Positions 6,868-16,352 are shown, counted from the first letter of the stretch. The stretch: DNA of 64,000 nt from Tamlana crocina (GCA_040429635.1 CP158972.1:1994001-2058000), one strand, 5' to 3'. Numbers and translations are program-made. The notes: a model not told the origin generated them from the sequence alone.

Positions 6868-9042
6868 TTATTTTTTTACGGCTTCCACCAGCTCCAATTG
6901 GTCTAAACTCACGTTTGTGGTGAACATGCCGTAATTGACCACGGCTTTGTTTTTTTCAATTTTATCGATGCTGCCAATGGCACGCCCGTCTTCCATCCGC
7001 ACCCGGTCTCCCACTTTTAAAATGTGTCTGGGCTTTTCGCTTTTGTTGTGCTCAGTGGCCGATTTTTCGGCTTTTTTCTTTTTGCGGATAACTTCAACCT
7101 TCTTTTTTACTTCTTGCTGGACTTGCTTTTCTTTGGCTTTTTCAACGCGTTTTTGCTTGGCTGAAACCCGTTTACGTTTGGAATTTTCAATTTGTACCAA
7201 TTTGAAAAGCTCGGACATTAATGACTTTTTTTGCTTGTTTTCGAAATACCTTTCAGCTAGGTCGTTTACTTTTTGGCCCAAATAAATGAGGCGCTGGTTG
7301 CTATCGTACAATTCTTGGTAGCTTTCCAGTTTCTTTTGAATTCTGCTGTTGATTTCCTCAAGTTTATCGGCTTCCTCAATTTTTTTCTTTTCGTTGGCTT
7401 TTAGTGACTGGCCTGTTTTTTCAAGTTTGGAACGTTCTTTTTGAAGCTTAGCAATAGTGGCGTCAAAACGCACTTTGCTGCGCTCAATTTTCTTTTTAGC
7501 CCTGTTGATTAAGCTGTACGGAATACCGTTTTTCTGTGCTACTTCAAAGGTGAAGCTACTTCCGGCCTGACCGATAACCAATTTGAACAAAGGCTCCAAG
7601 GTGCGCTCATCGAACAACATATTGGCGTTGAGCATGTGCGGCATTTCATTGGCCAATATTTTTAAGTTGGAGTAATGGGTGGTAATAATACCGAAGGCTT
7701 CACGATGGTAAAATTCCTCTAAAAAAGTTTCAGCCAAAGCTCCGCCCAGCTCGGGGTCACTACCGGTACCGAATTCATCGATTAAAAACAGCGTGTTTTT
7801 ATTGCACTTTTTTAGAAAATAATTCATCTGTTTTAAGCGATAACTGTAAGTGCTCAAATGGTTTTCGATGGATTGGTTGTCGCCAATATCACTCAACACC
7901 CTGTCGAACAAACACACCTTGCTACGCTCGTGTACAGGAATAAGCATGCCGCTTTGCAGCATCACCTGAAGCAGCCCAACTGTTTTTAAAGTGATACTTT
8001 TTCCGCCGGCATTTGGCCCCGAAATAACGATAATCCGGCTGTCGTTTTCTAGGGTAACCGTTTGCGGAAAGGTTTTTTCGTGCTTTTTTAAGTTGTTTAA
8101 ATATAGCAGAGGGTGATAGGCATCACGCAGATACATGCTTCGGTCTTCCGAAATTTCAGGAAGAATGGCGTCCATCGATTGGGCGTATTTCGCTTTTGCG
8201 GAAATCACATCGATGTTGATTAAAAACTCCTGATAGTCTTTTAAAAGCGGTGTAAACGGACGGATAAAGTTGGTAACTTCCTTTAAAATTCTAACAATTT
8301 CCTCGCTTTCTTCGTATTCTAAATTGTTGAGTTCGCGGGTGTGCTGTATAGTGGCTTCGGGTTCAATGTAAACTATGCTGCCCGTTTTGCTGCCGCCCAT
8401 TATCGAGCCTTTTACCTTTCGGCGGTACATGGCTTTTACCGCCAAAACACGCTTGTTGTCCACCACCGTTTCCCGAATATCGTCCAAATATTCCAGCCCG
8501 TGATACATATTGAGTGCCGTAGCGAAACTGGCATTTATTTTGCCTTTTACTTTGTTAATGGATTGACGTAGTTCGTAAAGCAGTTCGGAGGCATTGTCTT
8601 TTATATCACCAAAACGGTCAATAATAGCATTGATTTTCTCAATAATAACCTTGGTGACTTCAATATGTGAGGCGAAGTCGTTTAAATGTGGATAGTATTC
8701 TTCAAACTTTTTTAGAAAAATGACCAACTCATTAACAGTGGCCGACATGGCTGTAATTTTTTTTAAACCATGCACCTCCAAAAAAGTGTTTTCAATCTTT
8801 AAAAGCTTGATTTCTTTTGAAATGGTATCAAAACTGTGGTTTGGAATACGGTTGTCGTTATAGAAAGACGATACGTAATCGTTGGTTAAATTCAGCGAAA
8901 AAAGAAGTTGTTCCTTGGTTTTGTAGGGTTCAATTTCGAGCGCTCTTTCATTTCCAAGTGGCGTGATGCAATGCTCGCTTACCTGTTGTAAAACGGTTGG
9001 GAATTCTAAATCCTGTAATGTTTTTTCGTGAATGTTAATCAT
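6868..9042 (-). CDS. mutS2: MutS2-family ATPase, lacking Smr domain
   Basis: 724 residues. Core and clamp helices (1-300) lead to the MutS-type ATPase: Walker A GPNAGGKS (about 339-346), the SDIGDNQSI segment, Walker B LFLIDEFGTGSD (about 415) and the TTHYSNLK switch. A long charged coiled coil (about 510-640) and a Lys/Glu-rich linker follow. The end (about 668-724, VGDRVRMEDGRAIGSIDKI) looks like a small KOW/SH3-type fold. There is no mismatch-recognition domain, so this is MutS2, not MutS1. The C-terminal Smr nuclease domain found in Bacillus or Thermus MutS2 (about 780 residues) is missing. Likely roles are suppression of recombination or rescue of collided ribosomes, as known for the family; without Smr, cleavage is doubtful. 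ATG start with a TAnnTTTG box 33 bases upstream. Confidence 0.92.
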   Translation of the reverse strand: MINIHEKTLQDLEFPTVLQQVSEHCITPLGNERALEIEPYKTKEQLLFSLNLTNDYVSSFYNDNRIPNHSFDTISKEIKLLKIENTFLEVHGLKKITAMSATVNELVIFLKKFEEYYPHLNDFASHIEVTKVIIEKINAIIDRFGDIKDNASELLYELRQSINKVKGKINASFATALNMYHGLEYLDDIRETVVDNKRVLAVKAMYRRKVKGSIMGGSKTGSIVYIEPEATIQHTRELNNLEYEESEEIVRILKEVTNFIRPFTPLLKDYQEFLINIDVISAKAKYAQSMDAILPEISEDRSMYLRDAYHPLLYLNNLKKHEKTFPQTVTLENDSRIIVISGPNAGGKSITLKTVGLLQVMLQSGMLIPVHERSKVCLFDRVLSDIGDNQSIENHLSTYSYRLKQMNYFLKKCNKNTLFLIDEFGTGSDPELGGALAETFLEEFYHREAFGIITTHYSNLKILANEMPHMLNANMLFDERTLEPLFKLVIGQAGSSFTFEVAQKNGIPYSLINRAKKKIERSKVRFDATIAKLQKERSKLEKTGQSLKANEKKKIEEADKLEEINSRIQKKLESYQELYDSNQRLIYLGQKVNDLAERYFENKQKKSLMSELFKLVQIENSKRKRVSAKQKRVEKAKEKQVQQEVKKKVEVIRKKKKAEKSATEHNKSEKPRHILKVGDRVRMEDGRAIGSIDKIEKNKAVVNYGMFTTNVSLDQLELVEAVKK

Positions 9043-9074
9043 GGTTTCTTCGTCCTCAACGTACGTAAAGGTTG

Positions 9075-9099
9075 CAAAGTTAATTAATCTCGCCGAGAT
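9075..9099 (-). promoter_or_regulatory. mutS2 promoter -7 box with adjacent inverted repeat
   Basis: On the minus strand TAACTTTG (9075-9082) matches the Bacteroidota -7 consensus TAnnTTTG and would start transcription about 25 bases before the mutS2 ATG. Directly upstream, in the spacer, lies ATCTCG-C-CGAGAT (9087-9099), a 6-base inverted repeat that could be an operator. No good TTG -33 element was seen. Confidence 0.4.
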
Positions 9100-9237
9100 G
9101 TTTGTCCATAAAAATTATTCTTAATAAACCGTTAATTAACAGTGTTGTGCGTTTCTTTAACATAACGATAACATCCAAGGAGCGGTTTTCTCCATAACTT
9201 CAACACAATCAATCAACAAACAACAGTAATATTTAAG

Positions 9238-9264
9238 CTCAACCAGAAATGGTTGGGTTTTTTT
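9238..9264 (+). terminator. Rho-independent terminator, plus-strand oriented
   Basis: CTCAACCA (9238-9245) and TGGTTGGG (9250-9257) form an eight-base stem with one G-T pair around a GAAA loop, followed by seven T residues (9258-9264). The T-run makes it functional for rightward transcripts, yet the only rightward sequence before it is the 195-base mutS2 upstream region. Read leftward it lies just past the recG stop and may also help end recG mRNA. Confidence 0.6.
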
Positions 9265-9270
9265 CTGGAA

Positions 9271-11433
9271 TTAGCTTATATAATTCCAAATATTTTTGAA
9301 TTTGCTGAGCTGTTTATAAGTGTGCAAAATCACTCGGTTTTCGTCTTTCGAAAGGTTTGGGTCTTCGTTGAGGGTCTTTTTAGCGAAATGTCTGGCAGCC
9401 TGCAAAATATACTTGTCTTTTACAATATCTGCAATTTTGAGGTTGAGCACACCACTTTGTTGGGTGCCCATAATATCGCCAGGGCCACGGAGTTTTAAAT
9501 CAACTTCTGCTATTTCAAAGCCGTCGCTGGTTTTAACCATGGTTTGTAATCGGGTTTTGCTGTCGTCACTCAGTTTGTGCCCGGTCATTAAGATACAATA
9601 GCTCTGTTCTGCGCCACGCCCCACACGACCGCGCAATTGGTGGAGTTGCGATAGTCCAAAACGTTCAGCACTTTCAATAATCATTACCGAGGCATTCGGT
9701 ACGTTTACGCCCACTTCAATTACCGTTGTGGCGACCATAATTTGGGTTTCGCCCTTAATAAACCGTTGCATTTCGTAATCTTTGTCTTCGGGTTTCATTT
9801 TACCATGAACGATGGAAATTTGATAATCGGGCATGGGAAAATCCCTCGAAATACTTTCGTAGCCGTCCATTAAATCTTTGTAGTCCATCGATTCGCTTTC
9901 CTGAATCAGTGGATAAACAATGTAAACCTGTCGGCCTTTGGCTATTTCATCTTTTACAAAACGGAATACATTTAAGCGATTTTTGTCGAAACGGTGTACC
10001 GTTTTTATGGGTTTTCGTCCGGCAGGCAACTCGTCGATAACCGAAATATCCAAATCGCCGTAAACCGACATGGCTAAGGTTCTCGGAATGGGCGTCGCGG
10101 TCATCACCAAAATATGGGGTGGGATAGTGGAAGCCCCTTGATTATTATTTGAAGAATTTTCGGTAGAGGATAGAGCTGGGCTTTTCGGGCCCTTGTGCCA
10201 CAATTTGCTTCTTTGGGCGACTCCAAAACGGTGTTGTTCGTCAATAATGGCGAGCCCTAAATTATTAAATTTTACCTTGTCTTCAAGTAGGGCATGGGTG
10301 CCTACAATAATCTGTAAATCGCCATTTTCTAAATTTTCATGAATAATTTTTCGTTCTGAAGTTTTAGTTGAACCTGTTAATAGTGAAATGCTGATATTTA
10401 ATAGTTTACATAATTCATATAATCCATTATAGTGTTGAACTGACAAAATTTCAGTCGGCGCCATTAAACAAGCTTGAAAACCATTGTCAAGCGCCATGAG
10501 CATTGACATGAACGCTACTATGGTCTTTCCGGAACCCACATCGCCTTGTAAAAGTCGGTTCATTTGTGCCTGACTGCCTAAATCTGACCGGATTTCCTTC
10601 AAAACCCGTTTTTGTGCATTGGTTAAATTAAAGGGTAAATGCTCCTTGAAAAAGGTGTTGAAATAGTGTCCCACGTTTTCAAAAGGGAGTCCTTTTATTT
10701 TGCTTTTGTGCAATCGGTTTTTAATAATCAATTGCAACTGGATGTAAAATAACTCTTCAAATTTTAGCCGAAATTGAGCCTTGGCGAGCAGCTCCTGACT
10801 TTTAGGAAAATGCACATTGAACAGTGCTTCGCTTTTCGAAATTAATTTTAATTCGGTAAGAATCGGTTCCGATAGGGTTTCATAAAAGCGTCCGTTAGTT
10901 TCAATAAAAAGTTGCTGGATTATTTTAATAATTACCCGGTTGGTAATGCCCTTGTTGGATAATTTTTCAGTGGAAGGATAAACCGGCTGCATGGCCGATC
11001 GGATGTTTTTTTCATGCTCTTCCAGCGATTCCATTTCGGGGTGCGGCATGCTGAATTTGCCGTTAAACCAATTGGTTTTACCAAATGCTACATAGGGTTT
11101 GTTCAGCTTTAAACTTTCCCGGATCCATTTATGTCCACGAAACCAAACCAGTTCCATGGTGCCCGTATCGTCCTGAAAGGTGGCTACCAAACGCTTGCCC
11201 CGTTTTTGGGCCACTTCCTTAAAACTGGTGATTTTCCCAATAACCTGAACATCGGCGTTGCTTTGCTGTAGTTGGTTGGTTTTGTAATATCGTGTTCGGT
11301 CGATATATCGATTAGGAAACAGATTGATTAAATCCTGATAGGTATGTATGCCAAGCTCCTTGCGCAGTAAATCGGCACGGTTGGGGCCAACCCCTTTTAA
11401 ATAATCGATGGGCGTTTGAAGGTTAACAGACAT
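9271..11433 (-). CDS. recG: ATP-dependent DNA helicase RecG
   Basis: 720 residues from the ATG at 11433; the frame is open to a TTG at 11460, but the ATG start (MSVNLQTPIDYLKGVGP) matches the usual RecG N terminus. The wedge/OB-fold domain covers about 1-200 (VIGKITSFKEV). Helicase motifs follow: Walker A GDVGSGKT (about 292), DEQHRFGVAQR (about 397), TATPIPRTLA (about 440), and the C-terminal helicase lobe with QLRGRVGRG. RecG reverses stalled replication forks and branch-migrates Holliday junctions. Between the DEQH motif and TATP is a low-complexity Ser/Asn-rich stretch (SSTENSSNNNQGAS) that lengthens a surface loop. Transcribed toward mutS2 in the same direction, but 228 bases and a terminator separate them. 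Confidence 0.95.
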   Translation of the reverse strand: MSVNLQTPIDYLKGVGPNRADLLRKELGIHTYQDLINLFPNRYIDRTRYYKTNQLQQSNADVQVIGKITSFKEVAQKRGKRLVATFQDDTGTMELVWFRGHKWIRESLKLNKPYVAFGKTNWFNGKFSMPHPEMESLEEHEKNIRSAMQPVYPSTEKLSNKGITNRVIIKIIQQLFIETNGRFYETLSEPILTELKLISKSEALFNVHFPKSQELLAKAQFRLKFEELFYIQLQLIIKNRLHKSKIKGLPFENVGHYFNTFFKEHLPFNLTNAQKRVLKEIRSDLGSQAQMNRLLQGDVGSGKTIVAFMSMLMALDNGFQACLMAPTEILSVQHYNGLYELCKLLNISISLLTGSTKTSERKIIHENLENGDLQIIVGTHALLEDKVKFNNLGLAIIDEQHRFGVAQRSKLWHKGPKSPALSSTENSSNNNQGASTIPPHILVMTATPIPRTLAMSVYGDLDISVIDELPAGRKPIKTVHRFDKNRLNVFRFVKDEIAKGRQVYIVYPLIQESESMDYKDLMDGYESISRDFPMPDYQISIVHGKMKPEDKDYEMQRFIKGETQIMVATTVIEVGVNVPNASVMIIESAERFGLSQLHQLRGRVGRGAEQSYCILMTGHKLSDDSKTRLQTMVKTSDGFEIAEVDLKLRGPGDIMGTQQSGVLNLKIADIVKDKYILQAARHFAKKTLNEDPNLSKDENRVILHTYKQLSKFKNIWNYIS

Positions 11434-11544
11434 GAGGGCGAATTTACGTAATTCAATCAAAATATATCAAGCCTCATTTTTTCATTTCATGGTACGCAGA
11501 TTCAAAAACCGAAACATTTTAGCTAAAAATTCTTTTTCATTGGT

Positions 11545-11552
11545 TAAATTTG
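11545..11552 (+). promoter_or_regulatory. Promoter -7 box upstream of the PHP/ACT gene
   Basis: TAAATTTG matches TAnnTTTG exactly and lies 33 bases before the ATG at 11586, within the divergent recG/PHP-ACT space. A -33 TTG is not evident at normal spacing. Confidence 0.35.
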
Positions 11553-11585
11553 GCGTCTTTAAAGGATAATTAAGTTTATTGACCA

Positions 11586-13274
11586 ATGAGAAAGCTGAAC
11601 GAATTTATTTGGGAAACCCATGGTATTCATGCGGGAACGGAGCAAGACCACGTTAAACACGGTATTGATAAGTTAGAGGATATTATCGATAAGGCTATTG
11701 AAGCGGGCAATCCCAGCATCACGTTTATTATCCACTCGCCACGATTAACCAACTTTAGGTACATTGCTGAGCGCGATACCAATGTGAAGTTTATCCGCGG
11801 AAACCGTTCTTACTTAAATTATCCGAAACGCATCGCCAATCTTCGTAAAAAATACGCAGGACGTATTAACATCAAATACGGTGTGGAGTTGGAGTGGATG
11901 GGCCCCGATTTGGGCTTGCAATGGAGCCGTTCTAAAATTTTTCAGGCTGAAGATGCCGATTATGTAATCGGTTCGGTACATTTTGCACCCGAAGGTTTGC
12001 CTTATGATGGTTCGAAGGAAGAGGCCGAAGAATTGCTGAAAATGCGCGGCAGCCTTGAAGCTTATTGGGAAGGTTATTTTGATGAAATGATTCAAATGAT
12101 TGAATGTTTTGGAGATATGATTCAAATTATAGGTCATATTGATTTGCCAAAACTGAATGTAGATATGCCCGAGGCTTTGGTGAATTTTGAAACCAGTGCG
12201 CATCCGTTGGCCAATAAATTCCGTACCCTTTTGGAATTGATTGCTGATAGAAATTTATCGCTAGATGTAAACATGGCCGGAAAATTTAAAGGGGTGGGCG
12301 TGTACCCAACCCAAAATATTTTACGTCGTGCTAGAGAGCTTCAAATTCCGGTGTGTGTGGGTACAGATACCCATCACGTGCGTTATTATGGCTTGAATTA
12401 CAAAGAGAGTTTGGAATATATCCAAGAGGCAGGTTACGAAAGCTATGTGAGCTATTCGAAGTTAATTCCCGAAAACCGCACCATTTACGACGACCACGAA
12501 CTAAAAGTAAAATACACCATTTTAAACAAAGGGATTGAATTGCTCAACCAGAGATTGGATGATACTCACCGTAGAATCATTCCCGATTTTTCTTTTGGAG
12601 GTTCGTTCACCGAATTTTTAGATCTGTACAAGAATTCTACTGGAATGGGTGAATATAACGCTATTAGAATTCGAAAATGGGGTAAATCCATCACAGTTAC
12701 CGATGAGGCTCCAAAACGGCCAGAAAGAAAGGTTAACGGACTGTTTTCAGAACATTTGGATATGCCAGGCGTTATTTCTTCGTTATTCAATACTTTGGCT
12801 TCCGAAGGCATTAACGTTGAAACGGCTCGCTTAAAATCCAATCACGATGGTACGGCCGAGGCTTTTCTGTCTATCGATAACAAAAATGGAAACATTCAAA
12901 GTGCTATTGACTTCATAAACGGCACCGATTCGGGGTTATTCAAAAAACTGACTTATAAAGAAGATGCTTTATTGCCGCAATATAACAACGGCGGTGTGTA
13001 TTTGTTGGAAATGGACGGTGTAAGCTTGAATTTAGGACTGAGCGAAAAGGTCATTTTAACTAAGCACCACAATGCTCCGGGCGTATTGTTGATTTTATTG
13101 TCGGCCTTAGCTTCAAAGAACATCAACATTAAGGATTTAAGGTTAGGGAAAATGAATGATGTGGGGTATTCAGCCATTGCTATTGATGGCGATAGCAATG
13201 TGGTTAGAAACCTACTCACCAAATTGGGCGACCAATACTACGAAGCAAACTTAATAGAGTTTCATAGTTTCTAG
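11586..13274 (+). CDS. PHP-domain phosphoesterase with two C-terminal ACT domains
   Basis: 562 residues. Residues about 1-310 form a PHP (polymerase and histidinol phosphatase) metal-dependent phosphoesterase fold: THGIHAG (11-17), GVELEWM (about 100), GSVHFAPEG (about 128), GHIDLPK (about 183) and GTDTHHVRYYG (about 260) supply the metal-binding His/Asp/Glu residues. Two ACT-type modules follow at about 385-460 (HLDMPGVISSLFNTLASEGI) and 473-562 (NAPGVLLILLSALASKNINI). ACT pairs usually bind amino acids allosterically, so this may be an amino-acid-regulated phosphatase, possibly of histidinol-phosphatase type. No his genes are nearby, so pathway membership is open. Divergent from recG; the M1 peptidase gene follows 46 bases later on the same strand. 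Confidence 0.8.
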   Translation: MRKLNEFIWETHGIHAGTEQDHVKHGIDKLEDIIDKAIEAGNPSITFIIHSPRLTNFRYIAERDTNVKFIRGNRSYLNYPKRIANLRKKYAGRINIKYGVELEWMGPDLGLQWSRSKIFQAEDADYVIGSVHFAPEGLPYDGSKEEAEELLKMRGSLEAYWEGYFDEMIQMIECFGDMIQIIGHIDLPKLNVDMPEALVNFETSAHPLANKFRTLLELIADRNLSLDVNMAGKFKGVGVYPTQNILRRARELQIPVCVGTDTHHVRYYGLNYKESLEYIQEAGYESYVSYSKLIPENRTIYDDHELKVKYTILNKGIELLNQRLDDTHRRIIPDFSFGGSFTEFLDLYKNSTGMGEYNAIRIRKWGKSITVTDEAPKRPERKVNGLFSEHLDMPGVISSLFNTLASEGINVETARLKSNHDGTAEAFLSIDNKNGNIQSAIDFINGTDSGLFKKLTYKEDALLPQYNNGGVYLLEMDGVSLNLGLSEKVILTKHHNAPGVLLILLSALASKNINIKDLRLGKMNDVGYSAIAIDGDSNVVRNLLTKLGDQYYEANLIEFHSF

Positions 13275-13320
13275 TCGGGAATTTTTCTTTTTTGGACTAA
13301 TCTTTGCTATCTTGAAACGC

Positions 13321-15318
13321 ATGAAACGTTTTGGTTTTTTGCTCTGCTTTTTTGCTGCCTGTTCTTGGGGACAACAGGTTGATGTTGTTGATTTTAAATC
13401 GGCTTATGTAAAGATTTCGTTTACGCCTGATTCTTCACGTGTAAATGGAATTGTTAACTATCGGTTTGAGGTTTTAAAGCCGATAGATTCCATTTTTTTG
13501 GATGCGATTAACATGAGGTTTTCTGGGGTTTCTTTGGATGGAGACCCCGTTAGGTACAGCAACAACGGAGCGCAAGTTTGGTTTAAAAATCATTTCGAAA
13601 CAGGTAAAGATTATCAACTCAATTTTGAGTATTCTGCAAAACCTAAAAAAGCCTTGTACTTTATCGATTGGGGAAATAAAAGAAACGTCACTTCGAGTGA
13701 TTCCGATGTTGGTCTGAATAGTATCGAGAAGCAGCAAATTTGGACCCAAGGTCAAGGAAAATACACCAGTAATTGGTTGCCCAGTATTGATGACATGAAT
13801 GATAAAATCGAGTTCGATTTATCCATCAATTTTGAAAAAGATTTTGAAGTTGTCGCGAATGGTAAATTAACTTCTAAACAATTAAACGACTCAACTGCAG
13901 TTTGGCATTACGATATGAAACACCCCATGAGCAGCTATTTGGTGGCTCTGGCTATTGGCAAATACCATAAAAAGGTGGAATATTCAAAAAGCGGCATCCC
14001 GTTGGAAATGTATTATTACCCTGAAGATTCACTTAAAGTGGAGCCCACTTACCGATACACCAAACAAATGTTCGATTTTTTGGAAGAAGAAATTGGTGTG
14101 CCGTATCCTTGGCAAAATTACAAGCAAGTTCCGGTTAAGGATTTTCTGTACGCCGGTATGGAAAACACAAGCTGCACTATTTTTTCGGATGCTTTTGTGA
14201 TTGATTCCATTGCATTTGTCGATAAAAACTATGTAAACGTTAACGCCCACGAATTGGCGCACCAATGGTTTGGTAATTTGGTGACCGAAACGTCCGGGAC
14301 GCACCATTGGCTACAAGAAGGCTTCGCTACTTATTACGCTTTGCTGGCGGAGCGCGGCGTATTTGGCGACGATTATTACTATTGGCAACTTTATGAATAC
14401 GCCCAAGAGTTGCAGGAACAGGATAAAGTGGGGGGCGGTACGTCTTTGTTAGACCCTAAATCAAGCAGTACCACATTTTATAAGCGTGGGGCCTGGGTTC
14501 TGCATTTGCTTAGGGAAACAGTAGGCGATAAGGCTTTTAAAGAGGCAACTAAAAGTTACCTGAAGAGGCATGCTTATCAAAATGTTGTGACCGAAGATTT
14601 TATTTCGGAAGTTGAAAAGTTTAGTAAACAGGATTTAGATGCTTTTGTTGATATTTGGCTAATTTCAGAAAAATTTCATTACGATTTAGCCATGGAAAGT
14701 CTAAAGCAATCGGCGTTTATTCAAGAATATTTAATGGTAGATTGCGAGGCGTACACTTCAAAATGTGAAGAATATTTAAGTTCGGGAATTTCAGATGAAG
14801 CGAAACGGAAAATCATTTTTCAAAACCCGAACCAGATAACAGCTGAACATTTTCAAAATCCAATTAAAGTTCGTCAAGCTATAGCCCAATCATTGAGCCG
14901 CATTCCTTCCGAATTAAAATCAGAATACGAAACACTGCTTCATGACGAATCGTATATCACTGTTGAAGCGGCTTTATTCAACCTTTGGAAAAACTTTCCG
15001 CAGGATAGAAAAGAATATTTGAACCAAACCAAAGGCATCATTGGATTTAATGATAAAAATGTGAGGATTCTTTGGCTCACTTTAGCTTTACTCTCCGATG
15101 ATTTCGAGCCCGAAAACCAATCAAAATACTTAAAAGAGCTGACAGACTACACCAGCCCCAATTACGGATTTGAAACGCGGATTAATGCTTTTCAATATTT
15201 AACCCAAATTCAAGCCTGCAACGACGAATGCAAAGCGTATTTACAACAGGCTACAATTCATCATAATTGGCAAATGGTGAAGTTTGCTAAATCGCTTCAA
15301 AGTCAAATGGAGCAATAA
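13321..15318 (+). CDS. M1-family zinc aminopeptidase, secreted
   Basis: 665 residues from the ATG at 13321 (an in-frame TTG nine bases upstream is less likely because MKRFGFLLCFFAACSWGQ is a compact signal peptide). The gluzincin core is complete: the exopeptidase motif GMEN at about 279-282, HELAH at 310-314 with zinc ligands His310 and His314 and catalytic Glu311, and the third ligand Glu333, exactly 18 residues after the second His (HEXXH-X18-E). The C-terminal part is helical. M1 enzymes remove N-terminal amino acids from peptides; the signal peptide puts this one in the periplasm, possibly for nutrient peptide use. No type IX tail is visible. It converges on the PorP/SprF gene of adhesin cassette 1. 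Confidence 0.93.
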   Translation: MKRFGFLLCFFAACSWGQQVDVVDFKSAYVKISFTPDSSRVNGIVNYRFEVLKPIDSIFLDAINMRFSGVSLDGDPVRYSNNGAQVWFKNHFETGKDYQLNFEYSAKPKKALYFIDWGNKRNVTSSDSDVGLNSIEKQQIWTQGQGKYTSNWLPSIDDMNDKIEFDLSINFEKDFEVVANGKLTSKQLNDSTAVWHYDMKHPMSSYLVALAIGKYHKKVEYSKSGIPLEMYYYPEDSLKVEPTYRYTKQMFDFLEEEIGVPYPWQNYKQVPVKDFLYAGMENTSCTIFSDAFVIDSIAFVDKNYVNVNAHELAHQWFGNLVTETSGTHHWLQEGFATYYALLAERGVFGDDYYYWQLYEYAQELQEQDKVGGGTSLLDPKSSSTTFYKRGAWVLHLLRETVGDKAFKEATKSYLKRHAYQNVVTEDFISEVEKFSKQDLDAFVDIWLISEKFHYDLAMESLKQSAFIQEYLMVDCEAYTSKCEEYLSSGISDEAKRKIIFQNPNQITAEHFQNPIKVRQAIAQSLSRIPSELKSEYETLLHDESYITVEAALFNLWKNFPQDRKEYLNQTKGIIGFNDKNVRILWLTLALLSDDFEPENQSKYLKELTDYTSPNYGFETRINAFQYLTQIQACNDECKAYLQQATIHHNWQMVKFAKSLQSQMEQ

Positions 15319-15346
15319 GTGTGTCGTATTTAAAAGAGAATTCTTT

Positions 15347-16342
15347 CTATTTCCTACGTTCCAATCGCGCCGGGTCTCTACAAATCAAACAACCTGCCAA
15401 ATAGGTAATCGAAAGCTCATAAACGCCATCGGTTCTCCCAATTTTCGTCGTATTAATGTCGTATGAAAACCCAAATCGCAATTGTTCAAATTCCAATCCA
15501 ACAAAAGCATTCACTGAAGTAAGTAAGTGGCTATTGCCCTCGTTTTTAGCGGGATTGGTCACGGCCATTACGCCCAGCATCAACTTTTCCAATTGTGCGG
15601 TAGCGCTGAAGTCGAGTCGGTTGTACGGGCCTTGCTGCATGTAATTGGCAGAGAGCAACAGGTCGTTATAATCGTAATACGGAAATTTGTAATTGGCATG
15701 TATCGAATAAAAAATATCCAACGGCACATTGCCATTTTCCACAAACGAAATATTGGGTTTGTTAAGGTGTTTTATGGAAGCCCCGAGCCATATTTCGCTA
15801 TCGTTGTATATATTCTTTTTGTCGAAAACAAAGCCCGTTGTAAAATCCAAAAAGTTGATTTTTCGATTGGCATTCATGGCATAAGGATCAGAGGTACTGC
15901 CGCTTACCGTTCCGGCATGGATATTAATCTGGTCGGCCAAAACCAAATTGCTAAAGTTGAACGATTTCGACCCGAAACCCACTTCAATAGCCGGACGAAA
16001 ATACCAATCGTTAGCTAATTTCACATGATAGGCAAAATTAACGTTGCCTTGTAAATGGTTGTATTTCGTATTGTTTTCGTGCTGATTTAAAATACTGAAA
16101 CCTATGCCGCCCACATTTTCAACCCAAGTATTATAAAACGCATATTCGGTATCTACGCGTAAATTGAGGCTGGGCCATTGTGTACGGTGAATCAAACCAA
16201 AATATGACGCTTCCTCAAAACCCGAAAAGCCCGGGTTTAAAGTTTCGGGTACCAAAAAATATTGGGAAAATACGGGGTCTTGGGCATGGGCTTTTATAAA
16301 AAAGCAACAAAGTATAATGAGGGTGTATAGTTTTAATTTCAT
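15347..16342 (-). CDS. PorP/SprF-family type IX secretion outer-membrane protein
   Basis: 331 residues from the ATG at 16342. The frame is open to 16438, but that would overlap the upstream adhesin gene, and MKLKLYTLIILCCFFIKAHA is a clean signal peptide followed by the family-typical QDPVFSQYF. The sequence continues with the PorP/SprF pattern (LNPGFSG, RTQWPSL) and amphipathic strands of a 14-strand-type outer-membrane barrel. Members of this family help anchor or translocate large type IX secreted adhesins such as SprB. It starts 10 bases after the stop of the 2027-residue adhesin, so the two are almost certainly co-transcribed and act as substrate and partner. It ends in LICRDPARLERRK. 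Confidence 0.92.
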   Translation of the reverse strand: MKLKLYTLIILCCFFIKAHAQDPVFSQYFLVPETLNPGFSGFEEASYFGLIHRTQWPSLNLRVDTEYAFYNTWVENVGGIGFSILNQHENNTKYNHLQGNVNFAYHVKLANDWYFRPAIEVGFGSKSFNFSNLVLADQINIHAGTVSGSTSDPYAMNANRKINFLDFTTGFVFDKKNIYNDSEIWLGASIKHLNKPNISFVENGNVPLDIFYSIHANYKFPYYDYNDLLLSANYMQQGPYNRLDFSATAQLEKLMLGVMAVTNPAKNEGNSHLLTSVNAFVGLEFEQLRFGFSYDINTTKIGRTDGVYELSITYLAGCLICRDPARLERRK

Positions 16343-16352
16343 GTTTGGTTGC

